Origin: Sarcina ventriculi
GTDB lineage: Bacteria; Bacillota; Clostridia; Clostridiales; Clostridiaceae
DNA: 64,000 nucleotides
Assembly (NCBI RefSeq): GCF_900456775.1
Contig: NZ_UAUL01000009.1
Coordinates: 124,001 to 188,000, forward strand
Direction of reading: 5' to 3'
Shown: in pieces, positions 1 to 9,203 of the stretch
Layout of the letters: each line of letters starts with the position of its first letter
Numbering within the stretch: position 1 is the stretch's first letter
Translations under genes and position numbers: made by a program
Notes under the pieces: model-generated
What the model was told of the DNA's origin: nothing
Databases searched by the model: none
The model's input: only the letters and a program-made list of their open reading frames with translations

Positions 1-694
1 AGCACCTCTTGCAGGAAAAGTAGCTGTTTGCACGCTTAAAAATAAGGATTTTATGGAATTTATAGTAGTTGAAGGAGATAGTGCAGGGGGGTCTGCAAAA
101 CAAGCTAGAGATAGAAGGTTCCAAACTATAATGCCGTCAAAGGGAAAAATTATGAATACAGAAAAGCAAAAGATAGAAAATGTACTTGCTTCAGAAGAAC
201 TTAGGATATTTAATACTGCTATAGGAACAGGAACTTTAGATAACTATAAAGAAGAGGATTTAAAATATAATAAAATAATAATTATGAGTGATGCAGATGT
301 TGATGGATTCCATATAAGAACTCTATGGATGACATATATATATAGATATATGAGACCATTAATAGCAAATGGACATTTGTATTTAGCACAACCTCCTTTA
401 TATAAGGTGTATAAATCATCTAAGGGTATGGATAAAGTGGTTTATGCTTATTCAGATGAGGAATTAGAGAGTGCTAAAAAAGAACTTGGAAAAGGAGCGT
501 TAATTCAAAGGTTTAAAGGACTTGGAGAAATGAATCCAGATCAATTATGGGAAACAACTTTAAATCCTGAAACTAGAACATTAATTCAAGTAACTATAGA
601 TGATGCAGCGAAGGCTGAAAAAATGGTTTCACTTCTTATGGGAGATATAGTTGAGCCTAGAAAAAATTATATGTATAAGTATGCTGAATTTTAG
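1..694 (+). CDS. parE: DNA topoisomerase IV subunit B, C-terminal part (5' truncated by window)
   Basis: This is the 3' end of a type IIA topoisomerase ATPase/TOPRIM subunit; the frame is open from base 2 and the start lies outside the window. The visible part has the TOPRIM signatures VEGDSAGGSA and SDADVDG, which hold the catalytic Glu and the metal-binding Asp residues, and it ends with the family tail. It pairs with the downstream subunit A to decatenate and relax DNA. The stop is 18 bases before the next start, so the two form one operon. I call ParE rather than GyrB from the partner gene and from the sequence after the TOPRIM Glu motif; a gyrB/gyrA pair is the alternative. Confidence 0.9.
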   Translation, partial: APLAGKVAVCTLKNKDFMEFIVVEGDSAGGSAKQARDRRFQTIMPSKGKIMNTEKQKIENVLASEELRIFNTAIGTGTLDNYKEEDLKYNKIIIMSDADVDGFHIRTLWMTYIYRYMRPLIANGHLYLAQPPLYKVYKSSKGMDKVVYAYSDEELESAKKELGKGALIQRFKGLGEMNPDQLWETTLNPETRTLIQVTIDDAAKAEKMVSLLMGDIVEPRKNYMYKYAEF

Positions 695-712
695 ATAGGA
701 GATGAGATAAAC

Positions 713-3649
713 ATGGCTAAAAAACAAATTATAATTCCTAAAGATAATAATATAATAAGATTGCCTTTAGAAGAGGTAATGCCCGATAATTATCTTCCTT
801 ATGCTGTTGAAGTTGCAAAAGATAGAGCATTGCCAGATGTTAGAGATGGACTAAAGCCAGTTCATAGAAGAATTCTTTATGGGGCGTATATGTTAAAAGC
901 ATTTCCAGATAAACCATATTATAAATCAGCTAGAATAGTTGGGGATATTTTAGGTAAATATCATCCGCATGGCGATACATCAGTTTATGATGCAATGGTA
1001 ATTTTAGCACAAAATTTTTCAACAAGACAGCCATTAATTGATGGACACGGAAACTGGGGCTCAATTGATGGAGATGGTGCAGCTGCAATGCGTTATACAG
1101 AAGCTAGATTGTCTCAAATCTCTATGGAAATGCTTAGAGATATAGAAAAAGGAGTAGTTGAAATGGTTCCAAATTACTCTGATTCAGATATAGAACCAAA
1201 AGTTTTGCCAGCTAGATATCCAAATCTTTTGGTAAATGGAACTTTTGGTATAGCAGTTGGACTTGCAACTAATATACCACCTCATAATTTAAATGAAGTA
1301 ATTTCAGGAACGTTAGCATATATAGAAAATAATGATATAAAAACAGAAGAACTCATGGAATTTATAAAGGGACCAGATCTTCCAACTGGTGGAATTTTAA
1401 TGGGTAAGAACTCTTTAAGGACTGCCTATGAAACTGGAGAAGGAAAAGTTGCTTTAAGAGCTAAAACTTCTATTGATAAATTAGAAAATGGAAGACTTGC
1501 GATAATTATAACTGAATTTCCTTTTAGGAGAAATAAGGCGAAAATACTTCAAACGATATCAGAGATGACAGCTGATAAAAAACATAGTAAAGCACTAGAA
1601 TCTATTACAGATATTAGAGATGAATCAGATAGAGAGGGAGTACGGGCTGTTATAGAGTTTAAAAAGGCAGCAGATGAAGTTACTGTTAATAAGGTACTTA
1701 AATATTTATTTAAAAAGACAGACCTTCAATGTAATTTAAGTTTTAACATGGTTGCATTGGCTAATGGAAAGCCAGAAACTATGGGACTTAAAACAATAAT
1801 AACTCATTATGTAAATCATCAAAAAGATGTTGTAACTAAAAGAACTCAAATAGAACTTGAATCTTGTAAAAAAAGATTTCATATAGTTGAAGGTTTTATA
1901 AAGGCTATAGGTATTTTAGATGATATTATAGAAACTATAAGAGGTGCAAAATCTAAAAAAGACGCTAATGCAAAACTAGTCGATATATATGATTTTACTA
2001 CTATTCAAGCAGAAGCTATATTAGAGCTTATGTTGTACAGACTTACAGGTCTTGAAATTAAAGTGTTTGAAAAGGAATATAAAGAACTTTTAAAGAAAAT
2101 TAGAGCTTTAGAGAAAATATTAGGAAGTGAAAAAGAACTTTTAAAAGTTATAACAAAAGAACTTAAGGAAATTCAAGAGAAATATGGAGAAAATAGAAGA
2201 ACAACAATAGTTGAAGATGAGAAAGAAGCTAAAATCGATTTAAATGAATTGATAGTAGTTGAAGATGTCGTTATAACTTTATCTAATGATGGATTTATAA
2301 AGAGGTTACCTTTAAAAAATTATAATCGTTTAAATTCTGATGAAAATGATATAGAGTATAGAGATGGAGATTATTTAAAAACCTTAATAAGGTCTAATAC
2401 AAGAGATAATTTAATTCTATTTACAGACAAAGGAAATATGTATCAGATAAAGGTTAATAATATTTTAGAAGCTAAATGGAAAGAAAAAGGTGAAAAGTTA
2501 GATACTTTAATTAAAAATTTAAATTTAGAAAATGAAAATATAATTTCAGCTATATCAATTTCAGAATTTATGCCAAACAAAGTAATAAAATTTATAACTT
2601 CAAATGGATTAATTAAAAAAACAAGTTTAGATAAATTTATTACAGCATATTCTAAGCTTATGGCATTAAAATTGAAGGACAAAGAAAAATTGATAAGTGC
2701 TGTTATTATGGATTCGAAAGAAGAGGAAAAATTTATAAAAGTAAAAACTTTAATGGGACTTGAGTTTATAGTAGAAGAGCCTAAATTAGAGTTTGTAGAT
2801 AGAATTATTTTAGGTGAAAATTTATGTCCTTTAAATTCTAAAGATGAGATAATTTTAGTTGAATATGTAGATAGCATGGAATATAAAGAATTTGTTTGTG
2901 GAATAAATAAAAAAGGAAATATAAAAATTTATAAGAATTATTCAAAATCTACGGAAAAATACGAAAAAGTTAAAACAAATTCATTAAGCTATATTGTAGC
3001 TTTTTCTGATAAGGGTAAGGCATTTAAATTTCCAAGTTATTTCTTAGATAATTTAACTGAAAATCATTTAGACAATCTTGTAGATAATTTTGATGATGAT
3101 GAAAATATAATAAAGGTTATATCATTGCCGAAGGAAGAAGAAAGAATAGAAGGAAAATTTTATGTATATTTTTCAACTAAACAAGGCTTTGTGAAGAAGA
3201 TGGATGTGAAAGAACTTTATGGTTCGTTTAATAATCAAATTGTTTATAAATTTAAAAATCAATCCGATAAATTATTAAATATAAATATAAATATAGGAAC
3301 ATGTAATATTTTATTTATAACTAAAAAAGGATTTTATATATTATTTTCAGCACAATCTGTTAGTCAAATGGGAAAAAATGCATCAGGAGTTACAGCGATA
3401 AGCTTACGAGAAGAAGATGAGGCTATGTTTAGTACATGCTTAGTTGATTTTGTTGATAATAGTATTTTAAAGGAATATAATGAAGTTGCTATAACTTCTG
3501 AAATTTCTAAGATAATATTAATATCTAAAGAAAATGTAGAAAAAGAAATATCAATAAGTGATATAAAGCTTCAAAACAGAGCGAGAAGAGGAAATAGTAT
3601 AATGGTTATTAATATGGATGACTATATAAAAGAAGTGCTTATACAATAG
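713..3649 (+). CDS. parC: DNA topoisomerase IV subunit A
   Basis: This is the DNA-cleaving subunit of topoisomerase IV, 978 residues and therefore long for the family, as is usual in clostridia. The catalytic Tyr is Y128 in AMRYTE, preceded by R127. The quinolone-determining region is HPHGDTSVYD, so the positions equivalent to GyrA Ser83 and Asp87 are T89 and D93. The C-terminal half is a divergent beta-propeller without a canonical GyrA box (QRRGGKG); only NRARRGNS near the end resembles it, which supports ParC over GyrA. The start has AGGAG about 11 bases upstream and follows parE directly. Confidence 0.92.
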   Translation: MAKKQIIIPKDNNIIRLPLEEVMPDNYLPYAVEVAKDRALPDVRDGLKPVHRRILYGAYMLKAFPDKPYYKSARIVGDILGKYHPHGDTSVYDAMVILAQNFSTRQPLIDGHGNWGSIDGDGAAAMRYTEARLSQISMEMLRDIEKGVVEMVPNYSDSDIEPKVLPARYPNLLVNGTFGIAVGLATNIPPHNLNEVISGTLAYIENNDIKTEELMEFIKGPDLPTGGILMGKNSLRTAYETGEGKVALRAKTSIDKLENGRLAIIITEFPFRRNKAKILQTISEMTADKKHSKALESITDIRDESDREGVRAVIEFKKAADEVTVNKVLKYLFKKTDLQCNLSFNMVALANGKPETMGLKTIITHYVNHQKDVVTKRTQIELESCKKRFHIVEGFIKAIGILDDIIETIRGAKSKKDANAKLVDIYDFTTIQAEAILELMLYRLTGLEIKVFEKEYKELLKKIRALEKILGSEKELLKVITKELKEIQEKYGENRRTTIVEDEKEAKIDLNELIVVEDVVITLSNDGFIKRLPLKNYNRLNSDENDIEYRDGDYLKTLIRSNTRDNLILFTDKGNMYQIKVNNILEAKWKEKGEKLDTLIKNLNLENENIISAISISEFMPNKVIKFITSNGLIKKTSLDKFITAYSKLMALKLKDKEKLISAVIMDSKEEEKFIKVKTLMGLEFIVEEPKLEFVDRIILGENLCPLNSKDEIILVEYVDSMEYKEFVCGINKKGNIKIYKNYSKSTEKYEKVKTNSLSYIVAFSDKGKAFKFPSYFLDNLTENHLDNLVDNFDDDENIIKVISLPKEEERIEGKFYVYFSTKQGFVKKMDVKELYGSFNNQIVYKFKNQSDKLLNININIGTCNILFITKKGFYILFSAQSVSQMGKNASGVTAISLREEDEAMFSTCLVDFVDNSILKEYNEVAITSEISKIILISKENVEKEISISDIKLQNRARRGNSIMVINMDDYIKEVLIQ

Positions 3650-3660
3650 GGAGTGATTTT

Positions 3661-4221
3661 ATGAAAAAAGTATTAGTTCTTTTAGCTGAAGGCTTTGAAA
3701 TGATAGAAGGCTTGGCTGTAATTGATGTGTGTGTTAGAGCAAAATTAAAATGTGATACAGCATCTATAAGCAATTCAAGAGAAGTTAAAAGTTCTCATGG
3801 AGTTATAATAAAGGCTGATAAACTTTTAAAAGATATAGCAGGAAATCAAGAGTATGATGCAATTGTTATACCAGGTGGAATTCCAGGGACATACAATCTA
3901 AGGGATAACGAAGATGTTATAAATATTATAAAAGATTATAATAATAAAGGAAAAATAGTAGCTGCAATATGTGCAGGACCTATAGTTTTAAATAAAGCAG
4001 AAATTTTAAATGGAAAAGATGTTACAAGTCACCCAAGTGTTAAAGATGAATTTAAAGATTCAAATTATATAGAAGATAAAAAAGTTGTAGTATCTGAAAA
4101 TATAATAACAAGTAGAGGGGCAGGGACAGCTTTTGACTTTGGACTTAAAATAATAACACAATTAGGTTATAAAGAAGAAGCTACAAATATTAAAAAAGCG
4201 ATAATGCTTGACTTTATATAA
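3661..4221 (+). CDS. DJ-1/PfpI family protein
   Basis: A 186-residue single-domain protein of the DJ-1/ThiJ/PfpI superfamily. The nucleophile elbow is AAICAGP with C104, and E16 is placed to interact with that Cys. Family members act as glyoxalases/deglycases, chaperones or redox-stress proteins, and the sequence alone does not choose between them. It lies 11 bases after parC with its own GGGAG site, so it may be read through from the topoisomerase operon, and it is followed by a strong hairpin terminator. Confidence 0.85.
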   Translation: MKKVLVLLAEGFEMIEGLAVIDVCVRAKLKCDTASISNSREVKSSHGVIIKADKLLKDIAGNQEYDAIVIPGGIPGTYNLRDNEDVINIIKDYNNKGKIVAAICAGPIVLNKAEILNGKDVTSHPSVKDEFKDSNYIEDKKVVVSENIITSRGAGTAFDFGLKIITQLGYKEEATNIKKAIMLDFI

Positions 4222-4249
4222 AAAATAAATTAAAAGTTAATATATAATA

Positions 4250-4298
4250 AAAAATAATCATAAAGATGTTTATACATTTTTATGATTATTTTTATTTT
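4250..4298 (+). terminator. Intrinsic terminator after the DJ-1 gene
   Basis: The arms AATAATCATAAA and TTTATGATTATT form a long stem with an inner ATGT/ACAT helix, followed by a T-rich run. It closes the parE-parC-DJ-1 transcript. Confidence 0.75.
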
Positions 4299-4333
4299 AA
4301 GTAAAATATTTTAACAAAATAAAGGCGGATGTT

Positions 4334-5560
4334 ATGAAAAAAGAAACATTAGAAAATAAAATAAGATTTTTATATAAATATAGAGAAGTAAGTCATACAT
4401 CTTTTTCTATAGCATTGGAAGCTGGGGCAAATAATGAAAATGAAGGAGAGATAGGTTATGCTCATGCTTTAGAACATATGATTTTTAAAGGAACATCTAC
4501 ATTAAATGAAGATGAGATAAATAGAAAGTTAGATGAACTTTTTGGTATGAATAATGCTATGACTAATTTTCCGTATGTAATATATTATGGCACTTTGTAT
4601 AATGATGATTTTAATGAAGGTTTTTCTTTATATAGTCAAATGTTAACTAATGAAAAAATTTCACACTATGGATTTTGTGAAGAGTTAAATGTTATAAAAC
4701 AAGAAAGTGTAGAATGGAAAGAGGATTTAGAGCAACTTTCAGAAGATTTAATGCTCTATAATGGATTTAGAGATGAAAGAATAAGCAAAATAATAATAGG
4801 AAATAGAGGTGATATAGAAAAAATAACAGTAGATAATTTAAAAGAGTTTTACGATAAATTCTATAAAGGGGAAAACATAGTTGTTTCTGTTGTAACTTCT
4901 TTGGAATATGACTATGTAAAAAGTATAATAGAAAAAAATTTATTATCAATAAATTCATCTTTAGATATAAATATTAAAAATGATAGATTCAATGGAGAAA
5001 GAACAATAAATTCTGGTATATTTAAAGATGTTGCGAAAGGAAATAATGGGTGTAAAATATCATATGGGTTTGATATATCTGCTTTAAATTTAAGAGAAGT
5101 CACAGCTTTGAAGCTTTTTAATCTTTGGTTTGGTGAAGGTGTAAGTTCAATTTTGTATGATAATATAAGAACAAAAATGGGACTTGCATATGAAGTTTAT
5201 AGCAGTGTAAAGTGGGAAAAAGGAATAGAAATTTTTAAAATAGCTTTAAGCACTGATAAAGATTCATATAAAAAAGCTTTAAATATAGTTGATAACTGTA
5301 TAGAAAAAGGTAAAAAATTAGATGAGATATTAAATGATTATGAGTTAAAAAAGCTGATAAAAAGATTTAAGCTTAAAATGTCTTTAGAGTTAGAAAAAAG
5401 TATAGTTTTAGCAAACAGGATGGCTATTTATGAAATTTTATATAATGATGGAAATATGGTTTTTAATGAATTAAATATGATATATAATTATACAGTTGAA
5501 GAAATAAAAGAAGTAGTTAATAAGGTATTAAAAAATCCTGTTGTTGAGGTATTGTTATAA
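4334..5560 (+). CDS. M16 family zinc peptidase
   Basis: A 408-residue member of the insulinase/processing peptidase family, single-chain bacterial size (YmxG/MlpA-like). The inverted zinc motif HxxEH is present as H44-A-L-E47-H48, with a distal Glu at E124 in VIKQE completing the site, so the enzyme looks active. No signal peptide is visible, so it is probably cytoplasmic. An AAGGCGGA site precedes the ATG. It is followed 13 bases later by recJ. The substrate cannot be inferred from this context. Confidence 0.82.
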   Translation: MKKETLENKIRFLYKYREVSHTSFSIALEAGANNENEGEIGYAHALEHMIFKGTSTLNEDEINRKLDELFGMNNAMTNFPYVIYYGTLYNDDFNEGFSLYSQMLTNEKISHYGFCEELNVIKQESVEWKEDLEQLSEDLMLYNGFRDERISKIIIGNRGDIEKITVDNLKEFYDKFYKGENIVVSVVTSLEYDYVKSIIEKNLLSINSSLDINIKNDRFNGERTINSGIFKDVAKGNNGCKISYGFDISALNLREVTALKLFNLWFGEGVSSILYDNIRTKMGLAYEVYSSVKWEKGIEIFKIALSTDKDSYKKALNIVDNCIEKGKKLDEILNDYELKKLIKRFKLKMSLELEKSIVLANRMAIYEILYNDGNMVFNELNMIYNYTVEEIKEVVNKVLKNPVVEVLL

Positions 5561-5573
5561 GGATGGTGATTAG

Positions 5574-6938
5574 ATGGAAGAAAAGTGGGTTTTAATAAAT
5601 AGAAACATGGATAAAACATTGCATGAAAAACTAAATGTAACACCACTGATCACAAGGCTTTTAGCCAATAGAAATATAAAAGGTATTGAGGATTGTAAAA
5701 ATTTTTTATATGGTGATTTAAACAATCTATTAGATGGCTTTCAAATGAAAGACATGAAAAAAGGTATAGAAAAAATAGTAGATGCTATAAAAAATCATAA
5801 GAAAATAGTTATATACGGAGATTATGACTGTGATGGTGTTGTAAGTACAGCTATATTATACAAAGCTTTAGAGGAATGTAATGCAAACTTTACTTATCAT
5901 ATACCTCATAGAGAGTATGAAGGATATGGTATGAATATAGATACTATAAAATCCTTAAAAGATGAAGGTTGTGATATAATTTTAACTTGTGATAATGGTA
6001 TAGCAGCTCATAAAGAGATAGACTATGCTAATAGTATAGGAATTGATGTTATTTTAACTGACCATCATGATGTGCCCATAAAAATTTCAGAGGGAGATTC
6101 ATATGGAGTGCCAAATGCTTATGCAGTAATAAATCCTAAACAAGATGAATGTCACTATAATTTTAAAGATTTATGTGGAGCAGGGGTAGCCTTTAAATTT
6201 GTGATGTGTTTATATGAAATTTTAGGAATAGATAAAAATAAAGCTTTAAAATTAGTAGAGCTTTGTGCTATTGCGACTGTTTGTGATGTTGTTGATATTT
6301 TAGGAGAGAATAGAATAATTGTAAAAGAAGGATTAAAACTTATAAACAATACAGATAATTTAGGAATTAAAGAATTGTTAAAGATTAATAATTTACAAGA
6401 TAAGACTATTTCCTCCTATCATTTAGGTTTTGTAATAGGACCATGCATAAATGCTACGGGAAGATTGGAAACAGCAAAGCTTTCGGTAGAACTTCTAACA
6501 ACTAAAGACATAGAAAGAGCTAAAATTTTGGCTAAAGAACTTTATGAACTTAATGCAAGAAGACAAGAGATGACAACAGATAGTGTAGAACAAGTCTTAG
6601 AACAAATAGAAAAAGAACATATGAAAAATGATAAAATATTAGTTGTTTATAATCCAAACATTCATGAGAGTATTGCAGGAATAGTTGCAGGAAGAGTTAA
6701 AGAAATTTACAATGTTCCAACTATTATATTAACAAAGGGGCATGAAATGCCAAAAGGTTCTGCACGTTCTATTGAAGAGTACAACATATTTGAAGAATTA
6801 TCTAAATGTAAAAAACTTTTAAGTAAATTTGGCGGACATAAAATGGCAGCTGGTTTATCTATAGAGGAAAAAAATATAAGTATTTTAAGGGAAAAACTTA
6901 TTGATAATTGCACTTTAGACTATGATGATTTTTACTAA
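5574..6938 (+). CDS. recJ: Single-stranded-DNA exonuclease RecJ, catalytic part (frame broken at 3' end)
   Basis: RecJ degrades single-stranded DNA 5' to 3' in recombination and mismatch repair. This 454-residue frame holds the DHH core: YGDYDCDG (residues 81-88), the DHH triad at 163-165, and the DHHA1-type segment with GPCINATGR and GGHKMAAG. The frame then reads a TAA at 6936-6938, directly after TTT TAC, although the C-terminal OB-fold region continues uninterrupted in the -1 frame. The join lies at a run of five T (6929-6933); one more T would fuse the two into about 590 residues, the size I expect for clostridial RecJ. Whether this is a real mutation, a sequence error or programmed slippage is open. 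Confidence 0.85.
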   Translation: MEEKWVLINRNMDKTLHEKLNVTPLITRLLANRNIKGIEDCKNFLYGDLNNLLDGFQMKDMKKGIEKIVDAIKNHKKIVIYGDYDCDGVVSTAILYKALEECNANFTYHIPHREYEGYGMNIDTIKSLKDEGCDIILTCDNGIAAHKEIDYANSIGIDVILTDHHDVPIKISEGDSYGVPNAYAVINPKQDECHYNFKDLCGAGVAFKFVMCLYEILGIDKNKALKLVELCAIATVCDVVDILGENRIIVKEGLKLINNTDNLGIKELLKINNLQDKTISSYHLGFVIGPCINATGRLETAKLSVELLTTKDIERAKILAKELYELNARRQEMTTDSVEQVLEQIEKEHMKNDKILVVYNPNIHESIAGIVAGRVKEIYNVPTIILTKGHEMPKGSARSIEEYNIFEELSKCKKLLSKFGGHKMAAGLSIEEKNISILREKLIDNCTLDYDDFY

Positions 6939-7342
6939 AGGTTAGAATAGATTGTAGAATACCTTTAGAATATTTAAATGAAAAAATTATAGAAGATATA
7001 AATATTTTAGAACCATTTGGAAAAGGAAATCCATCTCCAATATTTGCTGAAAAAAATATAAAGGTAAGCAGATTTTTTGTTATGGGAAAAAATAAAGATA
7101 TGTTTAGATTAAGATGTGATATAGGTAATAGTTATAGAAAAATAGACGCTGTTTCCTTTAAAGGCTTAGATAGATTTAAAGATATGTTTATTGATAAATA
7201 TGGTGAGGAGAGATATTTAAAGGTCTTAGATTGTGGGCAATTTGATTTTGATTTTAGAATTGATTTAGTATACGTTCCTAAAATAAATGAATATAATGAC
7301 ACAAAAAGTATACAGCTAATTATAAAAAATATAAGGATATAA
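6929..7342 (+). pseudogene. recJ: RecJ C-terminal OB-fold fragment in the -1 frame
   Basis: This frame encodes the missing RecJ C-terminus, with the family motif NILEPFGKGNPSPIF near its beginning and then the DNA-binding OB-like domain. It has no ribosome binding site or convincing start where it joins the upstream frame; the first ATG (7082) lies well inside the domain. It therefore makes sense only as a continuation of the recJ reading frame. It ends 24 bases before the murG start. Confidence 0.8.
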
Positions 7343-7366
7343 TTTATTTTTAAGGAGATGATTATT

Positions 7367-8440
7367 TTGAGTAAATATAAAATGATAATGACTGGTGGAG
7401 GATCAGCAGGACATGTAACTCCAAATTTAGCATTGGTTCCAAAGCTTAAAGAATTAGGGTTTGAAATTAAATATATAGGAAGCAGAGATGGTATAGAAAA
7501 AGGTATAATCAAAAAGGAAAATATACCCTATTATTCTATATCTTCAGGGAAATTGAGAAGATATTTTGATGTTAAAAATTTTAGTGACCCTTTAAAGGTT
7601 TTAAAAGGTGTAACTGATGCTTTGAAAATTCTATCAAAAGAAAAACCAGATATAATATTTTCAAAAGGGGGATTTGTAACTGTACCAGTAGTTATAGCAG
7701 CTTCAATAAAAAAAATACCAGTTGTGTCTCATGAATCAGATATGACTCCAGGACTTGCAAATAAAATAGCATCTCCGTTTTGTAATAAATTATGCGTAAC
7801 ATTTCCAGAGAGTTTAAAGCATGTTAAGGCTGATAAGGCGATACTTACAGGAACACCTATAAGAGAAAGTCTTTTAAATGGGGATAAAAAAAGAGGAAAA
7901 GACTTTTGTAAATTTGATGATGATAAAATGGTTCTTATGGTTATAGGGGGGAGCTTAGGAGCTAAGGTATTAAATGATAATGTTAGATTGGTTATAAATG
8001 AGCTTGTTAAAGATTTTAATATTGTTCATATTTGTGGTAAGGGAAATATTGATGAATCATTAAAGAATATAAGAGGATATAGACAATATGAGTATATATC
8101 AGATGAGCTTCCAGATGTTATGGCACTAGCAGATATAGTTTTATCTAGAGCAGGTGCAAATACGATTTTTGAACTTTTAACATTGAAAAAACCACATATA
8201 TTAGTTCCATTATCAGAACAAGCATCAAGAGGGGATCAGGTTTTAAATGCAAGGTCATTTGAAAAATCAGGTTACTCTAAAGTTGTAAAAGAAGAGGAAT
8301 TTACAGGAAAAGTTTTACTTAAAGTTTTAAAAGAAGTAGTTGTAGAAAAAGATAGATATATAGAGAATATGAATAAAAGTTCTATGGGAAATGGTGTAGA
8401 TAATATCATAAAAGTTATAATGGATAATATAAAAAAGTAA
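7367..8440 (+). CDS. murG: UDP-GlcNAc:lipid I N-acetylglucosaminyltransferase MurG
   Basis: MurG adds GlcNAc to undecaprenyl-pyrophosphoryl-MurNAc-pentapeptide (lipid I) to form lipid II at the inner face of the membrane. The N-terminal loop TGGGSAGH and the C-terminal nucleotide-sugar region with [11 protein letters not shown] are present, as is the conserved HESD. I place the start at TTG 7367, 9 bases after GGAG (7354-7357); the in-frame ATG at 7358 lies within the site itself. The product is then about 357 residues, normal for MurG. Confidence 0.92.
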   Translation: MSKYKMIMTGGGSAGHVTPNLALVPKLKELGFEIKYIGSRDGIEKGIIKKENIPYYSISSGKLRRYFDVKNFSDPLKVLKGVTDALKILSKEKPDIIFSKGGFVTVPVVIAASIKKIPVVSHESDMTPGLANKIASPFCNKLCVTFPESLKHVKADKAILTGTPIRESLLNGDKKRGKDFCKFDDDKMVLMVIGGSLGAKVLNDNVRLVINELVKDFNIVHICGKGNIDESLKNIRGYRQYEYISDELPDVMALADIVLSRAGANTIFELLTLKKPHILVPLSEQASRGDQVLNARSFEKSGYSKVVKEEEFTGKVLLKVLKEVVVEKDRYIENMNKSSMGNGVDNIIKVIMDNIKK

Positions 8441-8479
8441 TAATAACAAAATATATAATAAAAAACGATGCAATTTTAC

Positions 8480-8514
8480 AATATTCCTTTATTTATAGAT
8501 AATAAAGGAATATT
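8480..8514 (+). terminator. Hairpin after murG
   Basis: A perfect 14-bp stem (AATATTCCTTTATT with its complement) with a 7-base loop follows murG. The tract behind it is AT-rich but not a clean T run, so it may be a weak terminator. Confidence 0.6.
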
Positions 8515-8607
8515 ATATTATTAGTTCTTGAAAATTTTTATATAAATGGTTTAAAATTATTTTAATGAAGTATTATAAAGTTAAAGGAATAATGAGGTGG
8601 CTTAAAG

Positions 8608-9036
8608 ATGAAAAAAGTGGCAATTATTTATTGGAGCAAAGGTGGAAATGTAGAAACTTTAGCAAATATAATTTCAGATAAACTTGAGGAAAGTGGAGTA
8701 GAGGTTAATTTAAAACAAGTTTCTGATGCAGATATAAGTGATATAAGTGAAGCAGATGCTATAGCTTTAGGAAGCCCTGCTATGGATGAAAATAAAATAG
8801 AGCAAAATGAGATGGAACCATTTATAGATAAATTGCAGAATTTAAACATGAATAAGAAAGTTGTTCTTTTTGGAAGTTATGGATGGGGGCAAGCGGGATT
8901 TATTAATGAATGGGAAAAGAGAATGAATTCATATGGATTTAATGTAATTGGAAAATTGGCTATAGGGGAAGCAACTAACGATGAACAGATAGAAGCGTTA
9001 AAAGATTTATCTAAAAATTTAATAAATTTAGAATAA
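8608..9036 (+). CDS. Flavodoxin
   Basis: A 142-residue short-chain flavodoxin, a soluble FMN electron carrier. The phosphate loop is YWSKGGNVE (residues 8-16), a variant of the usual Y-S-x-T-G-N-T-E, and the FMN-stacking region SYGWG is at about residues 90-94. GAGGTGG precedes the ATG at good spacing. It lies directly upstream of pyruvate:ferredoxin oxidoreductase, a plausible redox partner, but a separate AT-rich leader of about 170 bases lies between them. Confidence 0.9.
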   Translation: MKKVAIIYWSKGGNVETLANIISDKLEESGVEVNLKQVSDADISDISEADAIALGSPAMDENKIEQNEMEPFIDKLQNLNMNKKVVLFGSYGWGQAGFINEWEKRMNSYGFNVIGKLAIGEATNDEQIEALKDLSKNLINLE

Positions 9037-9203
9037 TTTTAAGATTTAATTAATTATATTAAAAGAAAGATAAAAAAATTTTAAAAAGTATAATATGTAA
9101 TTAAAAAGTAATAATAATTATATAAAATATGTATTATCATAAATGAGTAAGCGCATTATATATATGTTTTATATACATACTTTTAGAAAGAGGTGTCACG
9201 AAT

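Noticed and set aside
2443-2877. 144-codon open frame on the minus strand within parC
   Set aside because: It lies fully inside a well-matched gene, has no family likeness, and consists of the Ser/Phe/Ile-rich translation expected from the complement of AT-rich coding sequence.
6926-6938. Classical heptamer for programmed -1 frameshifting in recJ
   Set aside because: The site T TTT TAC does not fit X XXY YYZ, and I see no convincing stem just downstream, so only simple slippage or an error remains.
9121-9190. Rex or riboswitch element upstream of the pyruvate:ferredoxin oxidoreductase gene
   Set aside because: The AT-rich near-palindrome around 9160-9180 is imperfect, and no TTGTTAA-type Rex site or known riboswitch core is present.
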